IMG/VR virus record: IMGVR_UViG_3300020595_000129
Coordinates: 1 to 31,094 of that record
Direction: 5' to 3' (one strand)
Source of the DNA: a virus
Length of the DNA: 31,094 nt
The notes under the pieces were generated by a model. That model was not told where the DNA came from. It ran no database searches and saw nothing but the letters and a program-made list of their open reading frames with translations. This document shows positions 1 to 7,987 of this stretch, piece after piece; within the stretch, counting starts at the first letter, position 1, and each line of letters begins with the position of its first letter. A program made the translations under genes and the position numbers.

Positions 1-11
1 AGGAGAATAAA

Positions 12-317
12 ATGGAAAAAGCTAAGAAGAAAAAGAAAGGATGCGGACGCTGCCCCAACGTACCAGAAGGTCAAGGCTGCGCTCCTGCCTCTGAAAAGGT
101 AGACCATCCCCCTCACTACAATGCTTCAAAGCTTGAAGTGATAGACGCAATTGAAGCGTGGGATCTGAATTTCAATTGTGGGAATGTCATAAAGTATGTC
201 GTCCGCCACAAGCATAAAGGAAGTCCCGTTGAGGATATCGAGAAGGCAGTTTGGTATCTTAGTCGATACCTGGTGCAACTAAAGGAGGAAGCACGCCATG
301 CAAGTACAAAGCCCTAA
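12..317 (+). CDS. DUF3310 family phage protein
   Basis: A 101-residue protein with a Lys/Cys-rich N-terminus and a DUF3310-like core. The core has VDHPPHYN near residues 30-37, then LEVIDAIEAW, GNVIKYVVRH and a C-terminal helix with EDIEKAVWYLSRYL. This short domain is frequent in phages and has no established biochemical role. The start is supported by AGGAGA about 6 nt upstream, at the very edge of the window. The end overlaps the next gene by 20 nt, so the two are probably translated together. Family call is from motif memory; function unknown. Confidence 0.75.
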   Translation: MEKAKKKKKGCGRCPNVPEGQGCAPASEKVDHPPHYNASKLEVIDAIEAWDLNFNCGNVIKYVVRHKHKGSPVEDIEKAVWYLSRYLVQLKEEARHASTKP

Positions 318-1365
318 AGATTGGTCTTATGATGAGAAGCTAAAAGAAACACTATCATATGATGATGTGTTACTACTACCACAATACAGCGAAGTAATGA
401 GCCGCAAGCATATTGACTTGACATCAGAGCTAGACGATGTACTAAAGTTAGCACTGCCTGTCATCTCCAGCCCTATGGATACGATTAGTGAATCCGAGAT
501 GGCTTTGGCAATGGACAAAGCTGGTGGACTTTCTGTATTACATCGCTATAATACAATTGATGAACAGTTGAGAATGGTGCGAAAAGTATTCAAAGCAAAT
601 CCCGATGCCAAACTCGCTGCTGCTATTGGAGTCACTGGTGATTACTATGAAAGGGCGATGGCTATGTGTGAAGCAGGAGTACAAGTTTTATGCTTGGACG
701 TTGCCCACGGACATCATGCCTTGGTTAAGAAATCCTTGACAGAATTAAAGAATACTTTTGCTAGCTCTGTCCATATTATGGCTGGTAACGTGGCGACACT
801 TGAAGCCTTCGATGCCCTATCTGAATGGGGAGCCGACAGCATCCGAGTTGGAATTGGCGGAGGTTCAATCTGTAGCACGAGACTAGTTACTGGTCACGGG
901 GTGCCTACTTTACAGAGCGTCCTCGATTGTGCAAGAACAAAATATGATACAAAAATTATTGCTGATGGCGGTATTAAGACAACAGGTGATATGGTAAAAG
1001 CGTTCGCAGCCGGTGCTGACTTTGTAATGGCAGGCTCTCTTTTAGCAGGCACTAGGGAAACACCAGGAGATGTCCTTAAAACAAACGACGGAATTAAATA
1101 CAAAGTCTACAGAGGCATGGCTTCGCGAAACGCGCAAAAAGATTATCGTGGAAGATCCTCAACTCCAGAAGGAATTTCTACTACAGTCCCTTACAAGGGC
1201 GGTGTCGAGCAAATCCTTCAAGATTTTCACGGTGGGATTGCTAGTGGGCTATCTTATACAGGCGTTACTACCTTAAAAGAGTTCCAACAAAAGAGTAAAT
1301 TTATTAAGCAAAGTACTGCTGGACGTACAGAAAGCAGCACTCACATTCTAGGAAGGAACAAGTGA
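298..1365 (+). CDS. guaB: IMP dehydrogenase/GMP reductase family enzyme without CBS domains
   Basis: A 355-residue TIM-barrel enzyme of the IMPDH/GMPR superfamily. The N-terminus ([36 protein letters not shown]) looks more like IMPDH. The catalytic loop is GSICSTR with Cys192, followed by IADGGIK and [14 protein letters not shown]. The usual IMPDH of about 490 residues carries two CBS domains after the first barrel strands; here they are absent. The flap between YRGMAS and PEGIS is short, with Glu291 kept but no clear Arg-Tyr pair as in E. coli IMPDH. IMPDH makes XMP from IMP; GMPR makes IMP from GMP, and the direction cannot be settled here. AAAGGAGG precedes the ATG. A later gene (11075) also works on IMP. 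Family call is strong, exact reaction open. Confidence 0.85.
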   Translation: MQVQSPKDWSYDEKLKETLSYDDVLLLPQYSEVMSRKHIDLTSELDDVLKLALPVISSPMDTISESEMALAMDKAGGLSVLHRYNTIDEQLRMVRKVFKANPDAKLAAAIGVTGDYYERAMAMCEAGVQVLCLDVAHGHHALVKKSLTELKNTFASSVHIMAGNVATLEAFDALSEWGADSIRVGIGGGSICSTRLVTGHGVPTLQSVLDCARTKYDTKIIADGGIKTTGDMVKAFAAGADFVMAGSLLAGTRETPGDVLKTNDGIKYKVYRGMASRNAQKDYRGRSSTPEGISTTVPYKGGVEQILQDFHGGIASGLSYTGVTTLKEFQQKSKFIKQSTAGRTESSTHILGRNK

Positions 1366-1667
1366 GGCTACTACCTATAACATCCTTGGCTCTGCTTCTG
1401 ACTTGCACAGAGCCTATCATATACGAATGTGACGGCTGGGAAAAACGCGAGTGCCTGTGCCCTAGTGGAGAAAGGGGCATTCAAAGATGCTCCCGTGGAC
1501 AACCCTTTGGCGATCCAGTCAAAGCACGCACTTGGCAGTTTTGCAGTTGCTGCTTCGACACCAAAGAAGATCAGCATGGCATCTACCGCTATAGCGTTGA
1601 TCCCGAATCTGGATGCTGGGAGACTGATTACGATCCTGCTGAAGCAGATACAAAAGGAGAAGAATGA
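1362..1667 (+). CDS. small Cys-rich protein, possible lipoprotein
   Basis: A 101-residue protein starting at a GTG that overlaps the previous stop (GTGA), with AGGAAGG upstream. The N-terminus is a short hydrophobic stretch (about residues 3-14, SLALLLTC) ending in Cys15. This resembles a lipoprotein signal, although Thr at -1 is not typical of a lipobox. The rest holds about eight more Cys residues, including the pair CSCC, which would suit disulfides outside the cytoplasm. It ends by overlapping the next gene at ATGA. No family recognised; export is inferred only from the N-terminus. Confidence 0.65.
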   Translation: MRLLPITSLALLLTCTEPIIYECDGWEKRECLCPSGERGIQRCSRGQPFGDPVKARTWQFCSCCFDTKEDQHGIYRYSVDPESGCWETDYDPAEADTKGEE

Positions 1668-2005
1668 AAGACCCAACAATCCCAAGCCCAGCCGACCGTA
1701 AGAAGTTTATGTTCTACGATACGGGCAAGCGACAAACCGACTTGAAAGTTCGCTTAAGGACTGATAATTTAAACCAATCAATGTTCTTTCGGATGATGAT
1801 GTCGGGCTACCTTGAAAGAGATGAGAACTTGATTATGTTTATAGAGAAATTTAAACGAGATAATCAATTAGAAGGTAGGTCACATTCAAAGAAGATACTT
1901 AAGGGAGTCGAAAAGGCTCAAGAGACAAAGAACAAGTTCGGATTAGACGATACTGATATTGAGAATTTTTTTGACATAATGGAAGAGGAGCATCCAAATT
2001 TATGA
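1664..2005 (+). CDS. conserved phage protein, unknown function
   Basis: A 113-residue charged protein. Its central block (residues about 13-50: KKFMFYDTGKRQTDLKVRL, then LNQSMFFRMMMSGYLERD) looks like the helix-rich, DNA-binding-sized proteins seen in marine T4-like phages. I remember similar sequences but no function. Overlaps of 4 nt on both sides (ATGA) place it in one translational unit with its neighbours. The C-terminal 20 residues are acidic. No catalytic motif is visible. Confidence 0.7.
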   Translation: MKDPTIPSPADRKKFMFYDTGKRQTDLKVRLRTDNLNQSMFFRMMMSGYLERDENLIMFIEKFKRDNQLEGRSHSKKILKGVEKAQETKNKFGLDDTDIENFFDIMEEEHPNL

Positions 2006-2277
2006 AATGTATTAAAGAGTGTAGGCAGAAGTGTAAAGCCTGCAAGGTTCAAGAATGTAGAATGTGGATAGATTATCCAGCAGATTTAAATTGTACCTAT
2101 GAGACAATCAATAAGAATAACAACCTTTCACTGCGCGAAGTAGCCAAACGTCTGGACATTAGTTTCGTCCGCGTAAAGCAATTAGAGGACAAAGCGCTTG
2201 GCAAATTAATGAAAGCACTCAAAAAGGAAACCTCTTTGAATGAAGAGTATCTGCGAGAGCTTCTTATTTGTGAATAA
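2002..2277 (+). CDS. small sigma region 4-like HTH protein with Cys-rich N-terminus
   Basis: A 91-residue protein in two parts. Residues 1-35 carry seven Cys (C3, C7, C11, C14, C19 and others up to the DLNC motif), suggesting a metal site. Residues about 40-72 read LSLREVAKRLDISFVRVKQLEDKALGKL, a clear match to the helix-turn-helix of sigma-70 region 4, where the second helix normally contacts the -35 box. It lacks regions 2 and 3, so it cannot be a whole sigma factor. It could be a small transcription regulator or an anti-sigma/appropriation factor. It starts within the ATGA overlap with the previous gene. Confidence 0.75.
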   Translation: MKCIKECRQKCKACKVQECRMWIDYPADLNCTYETINKNNNLSLREVAKRLDISFVRVKQLEDKALGKLMKALKKETSLNEEYLRELLICE

Positions 2278-2285
2278 AAAACAGC

Positions 2286-2313
2286 TTGTTAACGAATTAG
2301 TGAACTATATATT
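2286..2313 (+). promoter_or_regulatory. probable sigma-70-type promoter
   Basis: TTGTTA (2286-2291), 16 bp, TATATT (2308-2313). It is weaker than the other promoters of the window but lies in the only gap before the acidic protein gene at 2373, in the correct direction. Confidence 0.45.
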
Positions 2314-2372
2314 GTGAAAGATAAAAAATCTTTTACTACTACTTTTAACAAATATCGCAAGGAGATTACCCA

Positions 2373-2996
2373 ATGAAAAAGCAAATGCTTAATGAAGGCG
2401 AAATTCGCAAGATGATGAAATTTGCAAACATCAAGAACCTTACTGAAAACTTTTTAGAGACAAAGCTCGAAGAAGAGGAAGCAACAGACGAAGACACTCT
2501 CGAAGAGGGAGAAGACGAAGAAGAAACCTTGGAAGAGGAAGCTGCAACTGAAGAAGAGACTCTTGAAGAAGAGGCTCATGAAGAAGAGTTAGAGTTGGAC
2601 GCCGACCCTATGGGTGAAGAGCCTCCAATGGATGACGAGCTTCCAATGGGTGATGAGCCCGCTGCTGCTGCCCCTGCTGGAAACGAAGAGATTGCCAAGC
2701 AACTCGCAGCCGGTGTCGCTGCCCTTCTTAGTCAAGTTCTTGATGTTGACGTCGAGTCTACTGACGATGGTATGGCTGATGAGCCTGCTCTCGAAGAACC
2801 CGAACTCCCCGAACCCGCTCTTGAGGCTCCTCCTGAAGAAGAGCCCGTAATGGAAATGGGTCACGAGAAAGACGAATTGTCAGAAATGGGCGATCATGAG
2901 GACGACACCAATGAAGGTGATATGTACCAAGAAGATCTCGTTAATGAGATTACTCGCCGCGTAGCCAAGCGTCTTCTTGACATTAATAAGAAGTAG
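2373..2996 (+). CDS. highly acidic phage protein, possible head core/scaffold-like
   Basis: A 207-residue protein. The N-terminus MKKQMLNEGEIRKMMKFAN is amphipathic. Residues about 30-75 are almost all Glu/Asp with repeated EEETLEEEA units. A short Ala-rich helix follows (about 105-120), then another acidic stretch and a basic C-terminal helix (VNEITRRVAKRLLDINKK). Such acidic, low-complexity proteins with a helical C-terminus occur as scaffold or core proteins of phage heads; that role is inference. AAGGAGA precedes the ATG. The gene stands alone between a promoter and a strong terminator. Confidence 0.75.
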   Translation: MKKQMLNEGEIRKMMKFANIKNLTENFLETKLEEEEATDEDTLEEGEDEEETLEEEAATEEETLEEEAHEEELELDADPMGEEPPMDDELPMGDEPAAAAPAGNEEIAKQLAAGVAALLSQVLDVDVESTDDGMADEPALEEPELPEPALEAPPEEEPVMEMGHEKDELSEMGDHEDDTNEGDMYQEDLVNEITRRVAKRLLDINKK

Positions 2997-3011
2997 AGTA
3001 AGAGAAGAGTT

Positions 3012-3047
3012 AAAAAAAGCCCGTTACTTCTTGTAACGGGCTTTTTT
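3012..3047 (+). terminator. strong intrinsic terminator
   Basis: Perfect 9-bp stem GCCCGTTAC (3019-3027) and GTAACGGGC (3033-3041), loop TTCTT, followed by six T. A run of A upstream gives the mirror-image A tract, so it might also act on the other strand. It ends the acidic protein gene. Its right arm contains the -35 box of the next promoter. Confidence 0.93.
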
Positions 3048-3058
3048 ATTGCTATAAT
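3031..3058 (+). promoter_or_regulatory. sigma-70-type promoter overlapping the terminator
   Basis: TTGTAA (3031-3036), 16 bp, TATAAT (3053-3058). The -35 box lies in the loop and right arm of the terminator stem. It would drive the membrane protein/clpP-like/amidase group. Confidence 0.6.
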
Positions 3059-3083
3059 ATAGTTACTAATACAAGGAGATACC

Positions 3084-3464
3084 GTGGATACTGAACTTAT
3101 TATGGCTGCACTCTGGTTTATTCTAGGTGCTATGTCTTACAAGCTAGTTGCATACCTTATGAATTATGGTCGGGCTGCTCTAATGATACAGCATACTGTT
3201 TTTGGTTTGCTGCTAATGCTTAAATATTACGATAAAGTGTTCCAAGCTGAAAAAGATAAGATAGTCCAGAAAGTAAAAGAGGACGCCCCAGAAGCCACGG
3301 CGACTCACAAATTACTAGATTTAACACTAGAAGCATGGAGATTTCAAAGCATTCGGTCAATTAAAAACTATTTACCAAAGAAGCTTCAACCTCTTGTCGG
3401 CTTTAAGAGTTGGGACGAGGCAATGAGGTATCTAAACAAAACCGAAAAAGGATTAAAAAAATGA
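3084..3464 (+). CDS. small membrane protein of unknown function
   Basis: A 126-residue protein starting at GTG, 6 nt after AAGGAGAT. Two hydrophobic segments (about residues 5-25 and 31-48) suggest two N-terminal membrane helices. A charged cytoplasmic part with KDKIVQKVKED and a C-terminal FKSWDEAMRYLNK follow. It overlaps the ClpP-like gene by 4 nt (ATGA). The amidase two genes on makes a lysis role conceivable, but it has no holin family features that I recognise. Confidence 0.7.
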   Translation: MDTELIMAALWFILGAMSYKLVAYLMNYGRAALMIQHTVFGLLLMLKYYDKVFQAEKDKIVQKVKEDAPEATATHKLLDLTLEAWRFQSIRSIKNYLPKKLQPLVGFKSWDEAMRYLNKTEKGLKK

Positions 3465-4177
3465 ACCATCTCGCACTCGGACCCAAAAAGAAGAGAAAGT
3501 TAAAAGAGGAAGATCCCAAGGATCAGGAATCGCCACCTGAAGAAAAGCAAGAGAGCCTTCTCGATCCACTAAAGTTGCTACCAGCTTTATTTGGCGGCGA
3601 GCCCACGAAGAAGGAAGAGCTAAGGCTTACAGGTATCTACGGAACTATTAATGAAGAAAGATGTTTGGAAGCGATTTACTCACTCCACATTCTTTTTCTC
3701 TCTGGCAAACACCTCATCAGTACAGATCCAAAAGATCCAGATTCTCCAATGATTGACGCCTATGATCCTATCGACTTCATGGTTTCTTCTTATGGCGGCT
3801 CCGCAGCAGAAATGTTCGGGGTTTATGATACTATACGGGAAATGAAAAAGAAGTGCGAAATTAGAACGATTGGACTCGGCAAGGTTATGTCTGCTGGTGT
3901 CTTACTTCTGGCTTGTGGAACAAAGGGAACACGCAAAATTGGCGCTAACTGTCGAGTGATGATCCACGGTGTTATCTCCGGGCAGCACGGAAACCTACAC
4001 GATGTAGAGAACGAGTTCGAAGAAGCTAAACAAACGCAAGCTGCTTACATAAAGGCGCTAGCTGAAAACTCTAATATGAAGCCATCTTACATAAAGAAGC
4101 TAATTCAGCGTAAAACTAACGTTTACTTAAATGCTCAAGAAGCAGTTGAGTTAGGGATTGCAGATATCATTATCTAA
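3461..4177 (+). CDS. ClpP-like serine protease
   Basis: A 238-residue protein with a charged N-terminal extension of about 60 residues and a ClpP (S14) fold. Visible motifs are the substrate-binding strand VSSYGGSAAEM, the nucleophile Ser144 in GKVMSAGVLLLACGT, and His169 in RVMIHG. The third position, Asp in canonical ClpP (ERDRFLSAPEA), aligns with Asn220 in KTNVYLNAQEA. Chosen start is the ATG inside the ATGA overlap with the upstream gene; a longer reading frame exists but overlaps that gene deeply. Phage ClpP-like proteins can serve as head maturation proteases, as with lambda C (related S49 family), or degrade host proteins. No Clp ATPase is nearby. Fold confident, role open. Confidence 0.88.
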   Translation: MNHLALGPKKKRKLKEEDPKDQESPPEEKQESLLDPLKLLPALFGGEPTKKEELRLTGIYGTINEERCLEAIYSLHILFLSGKHLISTDPKDPDSPMIDAYDPIDFMVSSYGGSAAEMFGVYDTIREMKKKCEIRTIGLGKVMSAGVLLLACGTKGTRKIGANCRVMIHGVISGQHGNLHDVENEFEEAKQTQAAYIKALAENSNMKPSYIKKLIQRKTNVYLNAQEAVELGIADIII

Positions 4178-4182
4178 AAACT

Positions 4183-5088
4183 ATGTGTATGAATTGGTTA
4201 AAAATAAAATACAGCAAGAAAATAAGGTACAATAAAAGATCAGCCAAGAAGCTGGGCTGGGCACCGTTTTGGTTTCGATCCCACGATTTTGATGGCTTTT
4301 TGATTGAAAACATAGAGGCTTTCCAGAGAGATCATGGTCTCGTATCCGATGGTCTTTGTGGACCAGCGACATACCGGCTAGCTTATACCGAACTGGAGTC
4401 TCGGGTTGGTAACCCCCCATTAGATGAAGAGCCTTCTAACTTCATCCTATGCGATTCCCGCAAGGTAAGCATTGATTGGGATAAAGTGAGGATTGATCCT
4501 ATCAAGGATGGTTGTTATAAGAGTATAACTTCTACTAGGAAGCCAACGATGGTAGTCACCCATTGGGATGCCACCCTGTCAGCAAATTCTTGTAAGAATG
4601 TATTAGAGAAAAAAGGCATCTCGACCCATTTTGTGATCGACAACGACGGTACGATTGTACAGCTTCTTGACACTAACCATATTGGTTGGCATGCAGGCAT
4701 CCGCGCTGTCAACAACGCATCGATTGGAATTGACTTTAGCAACGCTGTTTACGAAAAGTATAATAAGACATACGAGAAGAGAGGCTTCGGACTACGACCT
4801 GTGGTAAGCGGCTGGAGAGTCCACGGCAGAAAGATTAAGCCGTTCCTTGGGAGCTATCCAGTTCAACTAGAAGCCTATAAGGCACTGCTTAAAGCTCTGT
4901 GCTCCCATCACAATATTGAGCTAGAGTGCCCTTTGAATGAAGATGGTTCCTTGAACACAAGCGTGGATAAGGACGCATCCAAAGGAAAATTCAAGGGAGT
5001 CGTCAACCACTACAATCTTACCAAGAAGAAGTGGGACACCCTCGGATTAGAACTTGACAAGATAATGAAGGAATTAAAAAATGCTTAG
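4183..5088 (+). CDS. N-acetylmuramoyl-L-alanine amidase with peptidoglycan-binding domain (endolysin)
   Basis: A 301-residue modular cell-wall hydrolase. Residues about 30-68 form a PG_binding_1-like domain (IEAFQRDHGLVSDGLCGPATYR). Residues about 115-290 form an Amidase_2 (T7 lysozyme/PGRP-like) domain with zinc ligands His127 (VVTHWD), His170 (GWHAG) and His276 (NHYNLTKKKWD), plus the STHFVIDNDGTIVQLLD strand. It would cleave the amide bond between MurNAc and L-Ala. No signal peptide is seen, so release would need a holin; or it may be virion-associated. The ATG lacks a clear Shine-Dalgarno; a second ATG 6 nt on is also possible. It overlaps the next gene by 8 nt. Confidence 0.9.
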   Translation: MCMNWLKIKYSKKIRYNKRSAKKLGWAPFWFRSHDFDGFLIENIEAFQRDHGLVSDGLCGPATYRLAYTELESRVGNPPLDEEPSNFILCDSRKVSIDWDKVRIDPIKDGCYKSITSTRKPTMVVTHWDATLSANSCKNVLEKKGISTHFVIDNDGTIVQLLDTNHIGWHAGIRAVNNASIGIDFSNAVYEKYNKTYEKRGFGLRPVVSGWRVHGRKIKPFLGSYPVQLEAYKALLKALCSHHNIELECPLNEDGSLNTSVDKDASKGKFKGVVNHYNLTKKKWDTLGLELDKIMKELKNA

Positions 5089-6043
5089 TTACGAATCGCT
5101 ACTAAAAGAAATCAAGCAGATGATGGGAGAAAAGAACCTGATCAGTATCGCAGAACAAGAGGTTGACACAGAAGAGCAAACAAAAACCATCTCACTACCT
5201 AAATTTAAAATATCAGAAAAATGGGGAGTTCCCGGCTCCGAAGATCGAAAAACAATTTCCTTGTTTTTGAAAAAAATAAAAGGCAACACTATTCAGGAGA
5301 AGATTAATTCTCTTGAAACCTTTGTTAAAGGCTGCGACGAAGCGTGCGTATCGTCCAAAGACGTGCCAGAAATCTTAGGCAATTTGGTATTTTTAGAATC
5401 TTTGTCTTCGATCGTTTATGATTTCAATGCAAAAACATCCGGCTTCTTATGGGAATCTTTATTAGCTGCCTTAATTGGTGGAGATGCCAAGCAGGTTGCA
5501 GCGATGGGTGGAAGAAACACCCCCCTTGAAGATCTGACGACCGACGACGGCAACAACGCATTAAGCTTGAAGCTAGTGAAAAAAGATACACAATACATCG
5601 GCGGAAGTATAGCCGGTTTGCGCCGAGCCTTCGAAAAATTTGGACAAGTGACTTACATTATTGTGACTAAAGAAGGCGACCCAGAAATGAAAATGAATTT
5701 CTACGAACTGGTCTTGACACCTGAGAATTATGACACATACACACGCAGCATAAAAGACCTTAAAGAAGCCAGTGGCAGCACCACCTGGAAGATTCATCAA
5801 AGAATGTACGAGGAAAACAAGATTGCCACCCTATCTTTGGGCTCTCCCGAGAGCTTAAAAACTATTGCAATAAAATATACGGAAAGGCTTGGTGAAGGAG
5901 TAACGAGCATCTTTAATTCTTTAGACAGTCTGACCACTAATATTAATCAATACTTTGTCGCCTCGCCTGACTCTAAGGGGGCTGGAAATGCCGCTCAGAC
6001 CGAAGCTCGCATCCTCAAGCAGAAAGTTGATCAAGAATTTTAA
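5081..6043 (+). CDS. phage protein of unknown function, possible nuclease-like core
   Basis: A 320-residue soluble protein. Residues about 120-175 hold GFLWESLLAALIGGDAKQV, then EDLTTDDG, ALSLKLVKK and YIGGSIAGLRRAF. The order Glu, Asp and then SLK on predicted strands is reminiscent of PD-(D/E)XK nuclease-like folds, but the middle acidic residue of the D/E-X-K motif is Ser, so activity is uncertain. The rest is helical and charged. The N-terminus MLSYESLLKEIKQMMGE is an amphipathic helix. It overlaps the amidase by 8 nt. No confident family; the nuclease idea is speculation. Confidence 0.65.
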   Translation: MLSYESLLKEIKQMMGEKNLISIAEQEVDTEEQTKTISLPKFKISEKWGVPGSEDRKTISLFLKKIKGNTIQEKINSLETFVKGCDEACVSSKDVPEILGNLVFLESLSSIVYDFNAKTSGFLWESLLAALIGGDAKQVAAMGGRNTPLEDLTTDDGNNALSLKLVKKDTQYIGGSIAGLRRAFEKFGQVTYIIVTKEGDPEMKMNFYELVLTPENYDTYTRSIKDLKEASGSTTWKIHQRMYEENKIATLSLGSPESLKTIAIKYTERLGEGVTSIFNSLDSLTTNINQYFVASPDSKGAGNAAQTEARILKQKVDQEF

Positions 6044-6050
6044 ATAACCC

Positions 6051-6078
6051 TTTACAAATTTGATTTTGTGACTATAAT
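6051..6078 (+). promoter_or_regulatory. sigma-70-type promoter of groEL
   Basis: TTTACA (6051-6056), 16 bp, TATAAT (6073-6078), just after the previous stop and 26 nt before the GTG of groEL. Confidence 0.75.
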
Positions 6079-6104
6079 AATAGCTGAATACAATGGAGGT
6101 ATCC

Positions 6105-7676
6105 GTGACTAAACAGTTTCAACATGGCAATCAATTACACGAAAAGATCTTGAACGGAGTTAACAAGCTCGCTGATAATGTAGCGAGCACGCTAGGTCCC
6201 AAGGGAAGGAACGTCATTCTTCACAAGAAAGGTGGCAACCCTGTAGTCACAAAAGATGGTGTCACTGTTGCGAAATTTGTAGAGTTTGAAGACCCGTTTG
6301 AAAACGTGGGCGCTCAAATCATCAAGCAGGCAGCGGATCAGACAAACACTAACGCAGGAGATGGAACCACCACCTCCACGGTTTTGGCTAGAGACATCCT
6401 AAACAAAGCACAAAAGTATCTTGCCGCCGGGACATCCCCCGTAGAACTCAAAAGAGGGATGGACAAAGCAGTCAAACAGATTGTAGAGAACTTAGGTGAG
6501 CTATCAACCCCAGTACGAAGCAGAGAAGATATCGAGCACATCGCCACCATCTCTGCCAATGGTGATAAGACTATTGGTAAGTTAATTGGCATGGCTGTAG
6601 ATAGTGCTGGCAGCGATGGGTCTGTCACTGTAGAGGAAGGCAAGTCAGTAGACACAACCCTTGACGTCGTAGAAGGTTTCAGGTTTGATTCTGGTTATTT
6701 TGCCAATGCTTTTGTTAACAATGAAAAGAGACAATGTATCTCATATGAAGACGCTATCGTTCTTGTCACTGACCACAAGCTAGACAATGTTCAGTTACTG
6801 TTACCCCTTCTAGAACAGGCTGCAAAATACGCACGCCCTCTGGTTATCGTGGCAGAGCAAGTAGAAGGACAAGCACTCGCCGCCCTCATTATGAACACGG
6901 TTAGAGGAACGATGAAGGTAGCAGCGGTGAAGGCACCTCGCTACGGTCATGAACGCCGGAACATTATGAAAGACTTATGCACCGCTGTAGGTGCCACCTT
7001 CGTGAGCCGGGAATCTGGAATTAGAATGGAAGATGTTAAGCTAGAGCATCTTGGTAAGTGTAAGAAGATTGAAGTCTTAAAGCATTTCACTACAATCATT
7101 GACGGACAAGGGGACTACACCGAAGTTGAGAAGAAAATCGACCAACTTAAGGAAGAGCTAAAGCAAACAGATTCAGAATCAGAATGTATCTCTATCCAAG
7201 AAAGAATAACCAGATTAGCAAGCGGCGTGGCTATTATCAAAGTTGGAGGAGCTACCGAAATCGAAATGGTTGAGAAAAGGCATCGCATCGAAGACGCCTT
7301 GGAAGCCGTGAGATCAGCCCAGGTAGAAGGTATCGTCCCTGGTGGCGGCACAGCACTGCTTAAAGCATCAAGAAATCTTAAAGTAACGACTGATAATGAG
7401 GAGCAACAGCTAGGAGTCCAATTGATTAAGCAATCATTGAGCGCTCCAATAAGGCAGATGGCTCTAAACGCAGGCGATTCCCCAGATTTGATCGTGGATA
7501 CCATACTAAAAAGTAAAAAGAAAAACCAAGGTTGGGATTTCTCAACCGGAAAACTGGTAGACGTTTACAAGGCTGGGATTTTAGATCCTGCAAAAGTAAC
7601 ACGTAATGCAATTGAGAATGCTACCTCTGTAGCTTCAACCCTTATTACAACAAACTATGCAATTATTGAGGATTAA
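6105..7676 (+). CDS. groL: chaperonin GroEL (Hsp60)
   Basis: A full-length 523-residue phage chaperonin subunit. Equatorial domain motifs are LADNVASTLGPKGRNV and the ATP loop NAGDGTTTSTVLARDI (GDGTTT at 85-90). The apical and intermediate parts contain VVEGFRFDSGYFANAFV and KVGGATEIEMVEKRHRIEDALEAVRSA, with the Asp equivalent to E. coli D398, and then VPGGGTALL. It lacks the C-terminal GGM tail. I chose the GTG at 6105 because GGAGGT lies 4 nt before it and the product then aligns with GroEL starts; the ATG at 6093 has no ribosome binding site and its own codons form that signal. No groES is visible. Chaperonins of Pseudomonas phages EL and OBP work without a co-chaperonin, which may apply here. 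Confidence 0.97.
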   Translation: MTKQFQHGNQLHEKILNGVNKLADNVASTLGPKGRNVILHKKGGNPVVTKDGVTVAKFVEFEDPFENVGAQIIKQAADQTNTNAGDGTTTSTVLARDILNKAQKYLAAGTSPVELKRGMDKAVKQIVENLGELSTPVRSREDIEHIATISANGDKTIGKLIGMAVDSAGSDGSVTVEEGKSVDTTLDVVEGFRFDSGYFANAFVNNEKRQCISYEDAIVLVTDHKLDNVQLLLPLLEQAAKYARPLVIVAEQVEGQALAALIMNTVRGTMKVAAVKAPRYGHERRNIMKDLCTAVGATFVSRESGIRMEDVKLEHLGKCKKIEVLKHFTTIIDGQGDYTEVEKKIDQLKEELKQTDSESECISIQERITRLASGVAIIKVGGATEIEMVEKRHRIEDALEAVRSAQVEGIVPGGGTALLKASRNLKVTTDNEEQQLGVQLIKQSLSAPIRQMALNAGDSPDLIVDTILKSKKKNQGWDFSTGKLVDVYKAGILDPAKVTRNAIENATSVASTLITTNYAIIED

Positions 7677-7678
7677 TT

Positions 7679-7987
7679 ATGAAAGTAAAAATAAGTTATA
7701 ATATCGACCTAGACGACATTCCAGACCACATTAGTGATTTGATGAATAATATATCAGAGAAGCTAACTGCCTTATCAAACGATGCAGAGAGCACCGCAAT
7801 GAAAATAAAAACTAAAAGCTTTCCAGCTTCTACTCTTCTGAATACGTTCGGATTGCTTCGCGGTCAGTTAGAAAAAATTGACACACTTCTTACGGATTTT
7901 GGCTCGATTTTGGCAGGCTATGAGAAGGCGAAGCTGTCACCTGACTCGCTTTCTCATGATCCTGCGGACGTGGCACGTGCGCAATAG
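7679..7987 (+). CDS. small helical protein downstream of groEL
   Basis: A 102-residue protein starting 2 nt after the groEL stop. The N-terminus MKVKISYNIDLDDIPDHI is a short strand; the rest is helical with heptad-like spacing (ISEKLTALSNDAESTAMKI, LLRGQLEKIDTLL). It does not have the GroES mobile loop or the GroES fold signature, so it is not an obvious co-chaperonin. It overlaps the next gene by 11 nt. Unknown function. Confidence 0.7.
   Translation: MKVKISYNIDLDDIPDHISDLMNNISEKLTALSNDAESTAMKIKTKSFPASTLLNTFGLLRGQLEKIDTLLTDFGSILAGYEKAKLSPDSLSHDPADVARAQ

Noticed and set aside
1429-1701. Alternative frame overlapping the Cys-rich protein, and the antisense frame at 1371-1685
   Set aside because: The GTG frame at 1362 has a ribosome site and the tight overlaps seen throughout; the others do not fit the gene chain.
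3482-3502. Nuclear localisation-like PKKKRKL in the ClpP-like protein
   Set aside because: All other evidence is bacterial-phage; Lys-rich tails are common here and no eukaryotic sorting should be inferred.
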